Shown one piece after another: positions 15,680-22,887 of a DNA stretch of 25,442 nucleotides; position 1 is the stretch's first letter, and each line of letters starts with the position of its first letter. The stretch lies in NCBI GenBank assembly GCA_964637515.1, contig CAZWUI010000019.1, forward strand, positions 1 through 25,442, given 5' to 3'. This stretch comes from RGIG4097 sp964637515. Lineage in GTDB: Bacteria; Bacillota; Clostridia; Christensenellales; CAG-917. The position numbers and the translations under genes are program-made. The notes under the pieces were generated by a model. It worked only from the letters and a program-made list of their open reading frames with translations. It had not been told where the DNA came from and did no database searches.

Positions 15680-15805
15680 GAGTTTGAGCCGATTTGCCCC
15701 CGAAAACGAAAACTTGCGACAAAATCGCCGGCGTTTCAATTCGTCATATAACAGCAGCAGACTACAACTCTACTTCATATTCTTCAAACTTATATCGTCC
15801 ACGAT

Positions 15806-16461
15806 TTAATCAAAATAAGGTTTTATGGTTTCTATACATTTATTGTTTTCCGCATCTTTCACAGTATTTGCAGTTTCGGTGATATCGGCATTGGCTATAA
15901 CAGCATTTATGTATTCTTTATCCAATTTTATGTCAACAGTAAAAACAAATTTTTGTTCGGTTTCTTTGCTTTCAACTAAAGTATAATACATTCGGTAGTG
16001 TCAAAATAATAATGATATTCTTTTAGCTTATTTTCAACATAATCATTGCTAATATAGATAAAACACAAATAGATATTATCAACACCTTTATCCGTCAAGC
16101 CGTAGTTTGCATACAAATTATTCTTTATTGTATTTTCAATTGCATTGTTGGTTTCATCGCTAAATTCCATATCGTAACCACGGAATAAATCTTCCCAAGA
16201 ATAACTTATACAACCCGGATCGGTGAATTGCGTAGCAAAATACAACTTGCCAAAGGAATACTCTTTCCCCGCATAGTCATACCACTTTGTCTAGCCTTCC
16301 GTTTCGTAAACTTCGTTGCGTTGTTGAATAAGCGACTTCTTTTCAACGGCAACGGTGCTATCGCTATCAGGTGCAGGCAAAGTCGTATCGTTGCACGCAA
16401 CGAATGAGAACACGCTCAACACAAGCAACAACGTCAATATCAATGCGATTGATTTTCTCAT
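15806..16461 (-). pseudogene. Broken lipoprotein gene (stop codon plus frameshift)
   Basis: From the ATG at 16461, with GGTGGAG just upstream, the frame encodes a clear lipoprotein signal: MRKSIALILT, a Leu/Val core and a lipobox ending FVAC with Cys at 23. It runs 56 codons to an in-frame TAG at 16291-16293. The same frame then continues for about 100 more codons (TKWYDYAGKEYSFGK onward) to a stop at 15976. A second frame overlaps near 15985 and carries the end of the protein (MYYTLVESKETEQK to IKPYFD), so a one- or two-base indel is inferred there. Read through both lesions, the original protein would have about 218 residues. The region is clearly more AT-rich than its neighbours, hinting at foreign origin or relaxed selection. 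A WYDY motif is shared with the lipoprotein at 104-964, which is suggestive only. Confidence 0.75.
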
Positions 16462-16546
16462 AGCTCCACCTTTTTTATGATTTTATTGAAATAATTTCTC
16501 CTGATTTCTTTTTAGCAAAGAGCGGAAATGGTGGCAATATCGAATT

Positions 16547-16576
16547 TTGTCGACAACGTTGCGTCAATCGGTTGAC
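16547..16576. promoter_or_regulatory. Palindromes upstream of and over the pot operon -35 box
   Basis: TTGTCGACAA (16547-16556) is a perfect palindrome. GTCAA-tcgg-TTGAC (16563-16576) is an inverted repeat whose right arm covers most of the -35 box. Both are plausible operators; the binding protein is unknown. Confidence 0.4.
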
Positions 16577-16600
16577 ATATAGGCTCATTATATATATAAT
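16572..16600 (+). promoter_or_regulatory. Perfect-consensus promoter of the regulator-potABCD operon
   Basis: TTGACA (16572-16577), a 17-base spacer and TATAAT (16595-16600), both boxes perfect. The start site would be near 16607, leaving a leader of about 138 bases before the regulator's ATG. A promoter this strong normally needs repression. Confidence 0.85.
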
Positions 16601-16615
16601 GCAATCATTGCGTTT

Positions 16616-16727
16616 GTTTAGTTTTGCTAAACTTTTAGCTTAAAATTGCGAAACGTAATAAACTTTCGGTTGAAAATGCCTAAACTGACCAAAAAGTTTA
16701 GGCAGGGTAAACAAAAATTCCGTTTAC
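16616..16727 (+). promoter_or_regulatory. Leader with three inverted repeats sharing a GTTTA/TAAAC half-site
   Basis: GTTTAG-tttt(g)-CTAAAC lies at 16616-16632, GCCTAAACT and AGTTTAGGC pair at 16678-16703, and GTAAAC and GTTTAC pair at 16707-16727. A further single TAAAC lies at 16659. All are in the predicted 5' untranslated region of the XRE-cupin gene. They may be operators for that regulator or RNA hairpins. Confidence 0.6.
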
Positions 16728-16744
16728 ACGGAAAAGAGGACAAT

Positions 16745-17278
16745 ATGGAACTGGGTGTAAAAATCAAAAGACTGCGCCTGCAAAAAAATCTGACGCAAGA
16801 AGAACTCGCCGACCGTTGCGAACTCACAAAGGGTTATATCTCGCAACTCGAAAACGAGCTCACTTCCCCGTCTATCGCGACTCTCGAAGACATTTTGAAC
16901 GCACTAGGCACCACGCCCGCGTCCTTCTTCAGCGACGAGAAAGACGAGAAAATCGTGTTCACGGACGACGAATTTATCGAAAAAATCACGGACGGCTACA
17001 AATTTGAATGGCTCGTCCCCAATGCGCAGAAAAACGAAATGGAACCTATTCGCGTGACTATCGAACCGCACACTTCTCTCGAAGAAGACGTTCCCCACGA
17101 AGGCGAAGAGTTTGGTTACGTGCTGTCAGGTCGCATCGTCCTACACCACGGAAATAGTGCGCAAATCGTCAAGAAAGGCGAAGTGTTCTATTTCTCATCG
17201 GCAAAGGTTCACAAAATCGAAAATCGCACCGCCGAAAAAGCGGTCGTACTCTGGGTGGCAAGTCCCCCTACTTTTTAA
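16745..17278 (+). CDS. XRE-family regulator with C-terminal cupin domain
   Basis: The 177-residue product has an HTH_3 domain at about 5-60 (IKRLRLQKNLTQEELADRCE, then the recognition helix around TKGYISQLENELTSPS). An acidic linker leads to a cupin_2 domain (about 100-175: PHEGEEFGYVLSGRIVLHHG and later VHKIENRTAEKAVV). XRE-cupin proteins often control nearby catabolic or transport genes, and PuuR, the putrescine-responsive repressor, has this layout. Placed 26 bases before potA, it probably senses a polyamine or a related ligand and regulates its own operon. GAGG lies before the ATG at 16745. The frame is open 99 bases upstream, but that part covers the inverted-repeat leader. Ligand identity is inferred from context only. 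Confidence 0.9.
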   Translation: MELGVKIKRLRLQKNLTQEELADRCELTKGYISQLENELTSPSIATLEDILNALGTTPASFFSDEKDEKIVFTDDEFIEKITDGYKFEWLVPNAQKNEMEPIRVTIEPHTSLEEDVPHEGEEFGYVLSGRIVLHHGNSAQIVKKGEVFYFSSAKVHKIENRTAEKAVVLWVASPPTF

Positions 17279-17304
17279 GGTAAATCAATTTGCGAGGTAC
17301 GCAT

Positions 17305-18921
17305 ATGACCGTCACAAACGACACAATCATTCAGATCAAAAACGTCACGAAAACCTACGGCAACAAGGAGGCCGTCAAGAACGCAAGTCTAGTCATCAAG
17401 CGCGGTGAATTCGTCACGTTGCTCGGTCCGTCGGGTTGCGGAAAGACCACTACGCTACGTATGATAGCGGGGTTTGAAATGCCCACAAGCGGAAAAATCA
17501 TCTTCAACGGCGAAGATATTACGGACACTCCGCCCTACCTTCGCAAGGTCAACACCGTGTTCCAAAAGTATGCGTTGTTCCCTCATCTCAACGTGTTCAA
17601 CAACATTGCTTTCGGTCTGAAATTGAAGGTCATCCCCAACGGCACGAAGGTCAATCGCAAAGGCGAAACCGTCCAACTTTTCCGCAAACTCACCAAGGAC
17701 GAAATCAAGCAGAAAGTGAACTCCGCTCTCAAAATGGTGGACCTTGAAGACTACGGTCATAGAAACGTGTCGTCGTTGTCGGGCGGTCAACAACAGAGAG
17801 TCGCAATCGCACGTGCACTCGTCAACGAACCCGAAGTTCTTCTTCTCGACGAACCCCTCGGCGCACTCGACCTGAAGATGCGCAAGGATATGCAACTCGA
17901 ACTCATGAACATGCACGAAAAACTCGGTATCACGTTCATCTACGTCACCCACGACCAAGAAGAAGCGTTGACGATGTCCGACAAAATCGTCGTCATGCGC
18001 GACGGCGTGATCCAACAAATCGCCTCCCCCGAAAAGATTTACGACGAACCCGCAAACGCATTCGTCGCAGACTTCATCGGCGAGAGCACCATACTGTCAG
18101 GCGTTATGCTCGAGGACTACAAAGTCGAATTTTGCGACACCGTTTTCGAGTGCGTGGACAAGGGTTTCCACCACCACGAACCTATCGACGTCATCATCCG
18201 TCCCGAAGACCTGAAAATTCTCGAAAAGGACGATAAACAATCCATTTTGAACGCTGAAGTGCTTTCTTGCGTATTTAAGGGGGATCACTACCAAGTCACT
18301 CTCCTTGCAAAAGAGAACGAACTTATCGCCCACGATACTGCTTGTTACGAGGTCGGTTCGACGGTCGGTCTTTATATCAAACCCTTCGACCTTCATATCA
18401 TGCACAAGGCGCGTATCATCAACGAAATCGACACCGAAATGGCGGACGAAAATCTCGTGCTTATCTCGGGCGGACAGTTTGAATGCAACTCCACTCTCCC
18501 CGCAGGCACCCCCGTCAAAGTCACTATCGACTTCGACGACGTCGAAATCACCGACGACGAATCAGACGGTATCATCGGCGCAACCGTCGTCAGCAGTATT
18601 TATAAAGGCAGTTACTATCAATGCATCGTCCGCACGGACGACTACTACGACTTCTTCGTGGACACCGACGACGATTGGCTCAAAGGCGACCGCGTAGGTA
18701 TCAATATCCACAAGGATAAAATCATCGTCGAAGAGCGCGAAGCGGTCAACGAAGACGAAGTCATCGAAGTCCCCGACGTCGTCGTGGACGAAGTCGACAC
18801 CGCCCTTCAAGAGCAACTCGCCGAAGAAATCAAAACCGAAGTCGAAACAATCGCCGAAGAAGAAGACCTCACCGTCATCTACAACGACGAAACCGCAGGT
18901 GCGGAGGACGAAGCAAAGTGA
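17305..18921 (+). CDS. potA: Spermidine/putrescine ABC importer ATPase with duplicated TOBE region and acidic tail
   Basis: The 538-residue product is far longer than the usual PotA (about 350-380). It has Walker A GPSGCGKTT (41-49), a Q-loop near 87, signature LSGGQQQR (158-165), Walker B VLLLDEP (178-184) and H-loop His216. An insertion of roughly 20 residues (about 108-130) enlarges the helical subdomain. After the ATPase come two TOBE-like segments: one contains VLSCVFKGDHYQV, the other VVSSIYKGSYYQCIV. From about 475 the chain is very acidic (Glu/Asp/Val-rich) to the end. GAGGT lies six bases before the ATG at 17305. It hydrolyses ATP for PotBC on the cytosolic side. The stop overlaps the potB start. 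Confidence 0.93.
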   Translation: MTVTNDTIIQIKNVTKTYGNKEAVKNASLVIKRGEFVTLLGPSGCGKTTTLRMIAGFEMPTSGKIIFNGEDITDTPPYLRKVNTVFQKYALFPHLNVFNNIAFGLKLKVIPNGTKVNRKGETVQLFRKLTKDEIKQKVNSALKMVDLEDYGHRNVSSLSGGQQQRVAIARALVNEPEVLLLDEPLGALDLKMRKDMQLELMNMHEKLGITFIYVTHDQEEALTMSDKIVVMRDGVIQQIASPEKIYDEPANAFVADFIGESTILSGVMLEDYKVEFCDTVFECVDKGFHHHEPIDVIIRPEDLKILEKDDKQSILNAEVLSCVFKGDHYQVTLLAKENELIAHDTACYEVGSTVGLYIKPFDLHIMHKARIINEIDTEMADENLVLISGGQFECNSTLPAGTPVKVTIDFDDVEITDDESDGIIGATVVSSIYKGSYYQCIVRTDDYYDFFVDTDDDWLKGDRVGINIHKDKIIVEEREAVNEDEVIEVPDVVVDEVDTALQEQLAEEIKTEVETIAEEEDLTVIYNDETAGAEDEAK

Positions 18922-19715
18922 AACAGTTTCTCAAAAAATTCAAGATGACGAAAAAAGTTTTCAGTTATCCCTATATACTGTTCATGCTCCTTTTCGTCGT
19001 AGTACCGCTTGCGATGATATTCGTCTATGCGTTTCTCGACAACAACCACAACTTCACTTTCGAGAATTTCCGCATTTTCTTCACGTCGCAAAGTTCGTTG
19101 TACGTGCTGGGCAACTCGGTATTCGTGGGAGTCGTGACGACGGTCATCTGCCTTTTGCTCGGCTACCCCGTCGCGTACATTCTCTCGAAGAGCAAAAACA
19201 GCGGAAAATTTCTTGTGCTACTCTTCGTGCTTCCCATGTGGGTTAACTTCCTTATCAGGACTCTCGCGACAAAAGCAATCTTCATGGCTATCGGCGTTGA
19301 GCTCGGCATGGGCACCGTCCTTTTCGGTATGGTCTACAACTACCTACCCTTTATGATTTTGCCCCTGCACACCACCATTTGTTCAATCGACAAGAGTTAT
19401 ATCGAAGCGGCAAAAGACCTTGGCGCAGACAATACCACCGTATTCCTCAAAACAATTCTCCCCCTGTCGAAGAGCGGAATTTTGTCGGGTATCACGATGG
19501 TTTTCATTCCCACCATATCCACCTATGCGATTTCGCAACTTCTCTCCAACGGAAAAATCTTCCTTTTCGGTGACAGTATCGAACTCAAATTCTCGCAGGA
19601 TATGTACGGAGTGGGCGCGGTTATGAGTCTTGTCATGCTCGCATTCGTGCTCATCTCAAGCTTCGTCATGAACCGCTACAATAAGGACGGCAACGTCGGG
19701 AGGTCGCTATGGTAA
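18918..19715 (+). CDS. potB: Spermidine/putrescine ABC importer permease PotB
   Basis: The 265-residue product has about six membrane helices and the EAA loop that docks the ATPase (YIEAAKDLGADNTTVFLKTI, roughly 159-178), characteristic of binding-protein-dependent permeases. The N-terminus is short and basic. The start is GTG at 18918, sharing four bases with the potA stop; GGAGG lies ten bases upstream within potA. An internal ATG nine codons later would remove only the basic end. It pairs with PotC to form the membrane channel. Confidence 0.93.
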   Translation: MKQFLKKFKMTKKVFSYPYILFMLLFVVVPLAMIFVYAFLDNNHNFTFENFRIFFTSQSSLYVLGNSVFVGVVTTVICLLLGYPVAYILSKSKNSGKFLVLLFVLPMWVNFLIRTLATKAIFMAIGVELGMGTVLFGMVYNYLPFMILPLHTTICSIDKSYIEAAKDLGADNTTVFLKTILPLSKSGILSGITMVFIPTISTYAISQLLSNGKIFLFGDSIELKFSQDMYGVGAVMSLVMLAFVLISSFVMNRYNKDGNVGRSLW

Positions 19716-20524
19716 AGAAAATTCTCGAAAAATCCTATCTTTTCATCATCCTTGCCCTTTTGTACGCCCCTATCGTGTTCATCATGGTCTACTCGTTCTC
19801 GGGTTCGTCCAACTTCAACTTCAACAACGGTTTCACCTTTGACAGCTACACGGCAATCTTCACGTCGGACAAATCGGGCGCACTTTGGGAGGCGGTCGGC
19901 AACACCTTCCTCATCGCAACCGTATCTTCCGTAGTGTCCACCATTCTCGGCACTTTCGCAGCAATCGGCATTTTTGCACTCGGCAAGCGAATGAGAAAAG
20001 CGGTCGAAACCGTCAACCAATTCCCTATCATCAACAGCGAAGTCGTCATGGCGGTATCTTTCATGATATTCTTCGTCACCTGCCGTTTTGCAGAAGGTTA
20101 TATCCGCTTGTTCATTGCGCACATAGCGTTTTGCACCCCCTACGTAGTCCTGTCCGTCCTGCCCAAACTCGAAAGCATGGATCCCAATATCTACGAAGCG
20201 GCTCTCGATCTCGGCGCAAATCCTTTCAAAGCGATGATGAAAGTCATGTTTCCCATCATCTCTCCCGCGATTATGTCCGGATTCGTCATGGCGTTCACTC
20301 TCTCCGTGGACGACTTCATCATCACCCAAATCAACAAGGGTGCGGCTACGGGTATCAACACCCTGTCCACCTATATTTATTCGGACGCACGCGTGCAAGG
20401 ACTCGAACCTTTCTGGTATGCGATATTCTCAATCATATTCGTCGTCGTGCTTGCGATAGTTTTGGTTGCGAATTTCGTCCGCTCCACCAACAAAAAGGAG
20501 GTGTCCAAAATTGAAAAAGCGTAA
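19709..20524 (+). CDS. potC: Spermidine/putrescine ABC importer permease PotC
   Basis: The 271-residue permease has about six membrane helices and an EAA loop (IYEAALDLGANPFKAMMKVM). FSGSSNFNFNNGFTFDSYT after the first helix is typical of PotC. The ATG at 19709 overlaps the potB end by seven bases and has GGGAGG five bases upstream. The last codons contain the potD ribosome binding site, so translation of the last three genes is tightly coupled. Confidence 0.94.
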   Translation: MVKKILEKSYLFIILALLYAPIVFIMVYSFSGSSNFNFNNGFTFDSYTAIFTSDKSGALWEAVGNTFLIATVSSVVSTILGTFAAIGIFALGKRMRKAVETVNQFPIINSEVVMAVSFMIFFVTCRFAEGYIRLFIAHIAFCTPYVVLSVLPKLESMDPNIYEAALDLGANPFKAMMKVMFPIISPAIMSGFVMAFTLSVDDFIITQINKGAATGINTLSTYIYSDARVQGLEPFWYAIFSIIFVVVLAIVLVANFVRSTNKKEVSKIEKA

Positions 20525-22067
20525 TACCACGATTGCAATTTTATTGATACTCTCCCTACTCTTCGCACTCACTCTCACCGCCTGCAACGGGAGCGAAGAC
20601 GGTGCTAAAACGGATACTCTCGTCATCTACAACTGCGAAGACTATATCGACGATAGCGCTGAAACCAACCGCCTGACTGCATTCAAGGCGCACTACAAAG
20701 AAATCACCGGCAACAATCTCGAAATCATCTACACCACCTACGACACCAACGAAACCATGCTCACCAAAGTGCTAAATAACGATGCGACTTCCGTCGATAT
20801 TATCTGCCCCAGTGAGTACGCCATTCAAAAACTCATGGCAAACGGTCGTCTTGCAAATATATCCGCACTTGTTGCAGAATATAGCAAAACTTATCCCTAT
20901 CTCAACCTTGACAAAGGCACTATGTCCAACACCGAACCCATGTTCGTGGACTCCATAACCGCAGAGTTTACAGGCATTTCCACGGGTAGCGGCACCGGCA
21001 ATATGGTGGACTATATGGTCCCTTATATGTGGGGCACTATGGGACTTCTCTACAACGTCAAGTACGTCACCAAAGAAGATCTCGACTCTCAATGGAGTCT
21101 GCTTTGGAACGTCAACGGTAGCGAAGTGCTCGAAAACAAAATTCTCGTCAAAGACTCCGTCAGAGAAACTTTCGTCGCGGGCATTATGTACCTGCTCGAA
21201 AACGATATGCTCCCCGAAAAGTATACCCAAATGCCTATCACCACTCTCATTAACTGCACCGACGATGAACTTCTCGCGCTCGTTGAACAGGTCCTCACCG
21301 AACAACGCACACATATCTCGGGCTACGAAGTTGACTTCGGCAAAGACGATATGCTCAACGAACTCGTCTATATCGACCTTGCGTGGTCGGGAGACGCTAT
21401 GTGGGCAATCGAAGAGAGTTACGACGAAGATAATCTCTACTACAACCCCCGCACGGGTGAGTACGACAACTACTATCTCGACTACTACGTCCCGGTGGAC
21501 GAAGAAGGAAACGAAACGGGTAATATCTGGTTTGACGGTTGGGTTATCCCCACTACTTCCCCGAACAAACTCGCCGCGACAATGTTCATCGACTTCATGA
21601 ATGCGCCCGAAAACGCAATCTACAACAGTATCTATATTGGCTACACTTCCGCAGTCGCAAGAGAAAAAATGATGTTCACCTACGTCGGCGAAGGCGGTGA
21701 GTTTGACAAGGTTGACGACGAATACGTCCTTTCGGATAACGGCGCTTACGCTCTCAACGAAGACGTCTACTCCGCACTCGTGGACAGTGAATACGCCGTC
21801 ACCCCCGAAGATAACGACGGTGAATACGACTTCTCATTCTTTGAAGACACTCGTCGATACCCCGAAGAGTCCGAAAAACTCGGCGTTATGCGCGACTTTG
21901 GTGATAGACAAGACAATATCACTACCCTTTGGGAAAACGCAAAAGTCGGCAACGACGTGCCGTGGGTGCTTATCTGGTGCACGGTCGCAATCGTAGGCGC
22001 GGGACTGCTCTTTGCACTCTACGTCGTTTGCAAAAATCTCTACAAACGCCGTCCACGCAAAATCTAA
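20511..22067 (+). CDS. potD: PotD-like polyamine-binding lipoprotein with a C-terminal membrane helix
   Basis: The 518-residue product has a lipoprotein signal (MKKRNTTIAI, hydrophobic core, lipobox LTAC with Cys25), followed by DTLVIYNCEDYIDDS, the start of a periplasmic-type polyamine-binding fold. MVPYMWGTMGLLYN and WFDGWVIPTTSPNKLAA are PotD/PotF-like segments. The usual PotD has about 350 residues; here acidic, Tyr-rich stretches enlarge the middle and the C-terminus adds a hydrophobic helix (about 484-505) and a KRRPRK end, so the protein may be anchored at both ends. The start is TTG at 20511, seven bases after a perfect AAGGAGGTG; no ATG fits. It overlaps potC by 14 bases. Spermidine versus putrescine cannot be decided. 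Confidence 0.9.
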   Translation: MKKRNTTIAILLILSLLFALTLTACNGSEDGAKTDTLVIYNCEDYIDDSAETNRLTAFKAHYKEITGNNLEIIYTTYDTNETMLTKVLNNDATSVDIICPSEYAIQKLMANGRLANISALVAEYSKTYPYLNLDKGTMSNTEPMFVDSITAEFTGISTGSGTGNMVDYMVPYMWGTMGLLYNVKYVTKEDLDSQWSLLWNVNGSEVLENKILVKDSVRETFVAGIMYLLENDMLPEKYTQMPITTLINCTDDELLALVEQVLTEQRTHISGYEVDFGKDDMLNELVYIDLAWSGDAMWAIEESYDEDNLYYNPRTGEYDNYYLDYYVPVDEEGNETGNIWFDGWVIPTTSPNKLAATMFIDFMNAPENAIYNSIYIGYTSAVAREKMMFTYVGEGGEFDKVDDEYVLSDNGAYALNEDVYSALVDSEYAVTPEDNDGEYDFSFFEDTRRYPEESEKLGVMRDFGDRQDNITTLWENAKVGNDVPWVLIWCTVAIVGAGLLFALYVVCKNLYKRRPRKI

Positions 22068-22081
22068 AAATTCATAAAAGC

Positions 22082-22115
22082 AAAACCGACTTGTCAAAAA
22101 CAAGTCGGTTTTTTT
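22082..22115. terminator. Terminator after potD, shared with the convergent XRE gene
   Basis: AAACCGACTTG pairs with CAAGTCGGTTT around TCAAAAA, followed by T5. The T-run touches the stop codon of the minus-strand XRE gene, so the same hairpin can end both transcripts. Confidence 0.92.
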
Positions 22116-22353
22116 AATAATCGGTACGTCCTAATAGATAATCGACCGTGCAATCGAAATAGTCCGCAAGCACACACAACATATCTATCTGCGGACTGCG
22201 TTTCAAATTCGTCCAAGCGGAAATCGCACTGTGACTTATCCCCGTTTCTTTCTCAATCGTCACGCTTGACACACCTTTAATCCGCATACTTTCTTTCAAC
22301 CTTTCGGCAAACCATTCTTGCGGAGTCTTCCCGTTTATGACGTTTTTCTGCAT
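22114..22353 (-). CDS. Small XRE-family transcription regulator
   Basis: The 79-residue product is essentially one Cro/CI-type helix-turn-helix domain. It has an N-terminal helix (WFAERLKESMRIKGVS), then SVTIEKETGISHSAISAWTN as the HTH core, and MLCVLADYFDCTVDYLLGR, the standard closing helices. There is no ligand domain. GAGG lies nine bases before the ATG at 22353. It is divergent from a 58-codon frame, and the palindrome at 22417-22432 lies between them, so autoregulation and control of that neighbour are likely. Such small repressors are common in mobile elements, but no other mobile gene is visible here. Confidence 0.88.
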   Translation of the reverse strand: MQKNVINGKTPQEWFAERLKESMRIKGVSSVTIEKETGISHSAISAWTNLKRSPQIDMLCVLADYFDCTVDYLLGRTDY

Positions 22354-22413
22354 ATATCGACCTCATTCGACTTCTTTCGACAAATTATGCTACAATCGTA
22401 ACCATTTTTGGCA

Positions 22414-22442
22414 TTGTGTTACGAACGTAACAATCTTATAAT
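22414..22442 (+). promoter_or_regulatory. Promoter of the 58-residue protein gene
   Basis: TTGTGT (22414-22419), a 17-base spacer and a perfect TATAAT (22437-22442), 26 bases before the ATG. Confidence 0.65.
22417..22432. promoter_or_regulatory. Palindromic operator between XRE and the small gene
   Basis: TGTTACG-AA-CGTAACA has 7-bp perfect arms and occupies the space between the -35 and -10 boxes of the rightward promoter. An extra half-site CGTAAC lies at 22397-22402. The likely binder is the adjacent XRE protein. Confidence 0.65.
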
Positions 22443-22468
22443 GAAATATATGCAAAGGAGATAAAACT

Positions 22469-22645
22469 ATGAACGTAGAAAAAAGCGCAACGATTGAACA
22501 AAAAACCGAAATACTAAACCTTCTGACCGCCTATGCGAAAGAAATTCCCCAAGTGAAATCCGTAACCCTACTCCCCGACACCCTTGGCACAACCGCCTAT
22601 CTCACCCTACCCGACGACAGTATGATTCTATTGTCCCTAATATAG
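22469..22645 (+). CDS. Small protein of unknown function (58 residues)
   Basis: The frame starts MNVEKSATIEQKTEILNLLT and ends LPDDSMILLSLI. It has AAAGGAG nine bases before the ATG and a good promoter with an embedded operator, which argue that it is real despite its size. A predicted amphipathic helix in the first half is followed by a beta-like segment (VKSVTLLPDTLGTTAYLTL). It has no signal peptide, membrane helix or Cys. It does not match a family I know. Its position divergent from a single-domain XRE repressor suggests it is the regulated target. A truncated larger gene is the alternative, because the stop is followed directly by repeats. Confidence 0.55.
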   Translation: MNVEKSATIEQKTEILNLLTAYAKEIPQVKSVTLLPDTLGTTAYLTLPDDSMILLSLI

Positions 22646-22671
22646 TTTTTACACGTCATCGGTTGCCTAAA

Positions 22672-22740
22672 CTGCGTCGCAATATAACTTCTCCGACAGG
22701 AGAAATATCACTGCCGGTGCAATATCCCTTCGGCTTTGCC
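22672..22740. repeat. Second hairpin array with AATATMMC linkers
   Basis: Small inverted repeats alternate with a short linker: TGC-gtc-GCA, AATATAAC, TTCTCC-gaca-GGAGAA, AATATCAC, TGC-cggt-GCA, AATATCCC, GGC-ttt-GCC. As in the array at 996-1111, linkers are conserved and stems vary, but the linker is of a different class. Confidence 0.6.
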
Positions 22741-22793
22741 AAAATCTAACCCGTTTTTTATAGCGTGAGAATCTTCGGGGACGGCACTATATG

Positions 22794-22822
22794 AAAAAAG
22801 CACTCGAATCGGAGTGCTTTTT
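22794..22822. terminator. Terminator of the PII-like gene (bidirectional)
   Basis: GCACTC and GAGTGC pair around GAATCG with A6 and T5 flanks. On the minus strand it follows the PII-like gene by about 65 bases and ends in T6. It is a near copy of the terminator at 964-994. Confidence 0.8.
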
Positions 22823-22823
22823 A

Positions 22824-22856
22824 ACTATATACTTGTTTCGCAAGCATGATATATGC
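22824..22856. repeat. Partial copy of the ATGATATA hairpin element
   Basis: CTTG-tttcg-CAAG lies between ACTATATA and ATGATATA. Bases 22827-22856 match 1044-1073 at 27 of 30 positions. As at the first site, the element lies directly beside a GCACTC-type terminator. A further stem CCTGACG/CGTCAGG (22855-22861 and 22886-22892) extends over the stop codon of the PII-like gene. Confidence 0.75.
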
Positions 22857-22887
22857 CTGACGGCTTATTTTACGTTTACAATGCTCG

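Noticed and set aside
15617..15805. T-box riboswitch before proS
   Set aside because: The predicted leader is only about 28 bases and no T-box core sequence or specifier stem was found.
16646..16744. 33-codon N-terminal extension of the XRE-cupin regulator
   Set aside because: It covers the inverted-repeat leader and is unusually Lys/Arg-rich; GAGG and the HTH domain start both support the ATG at 16745.
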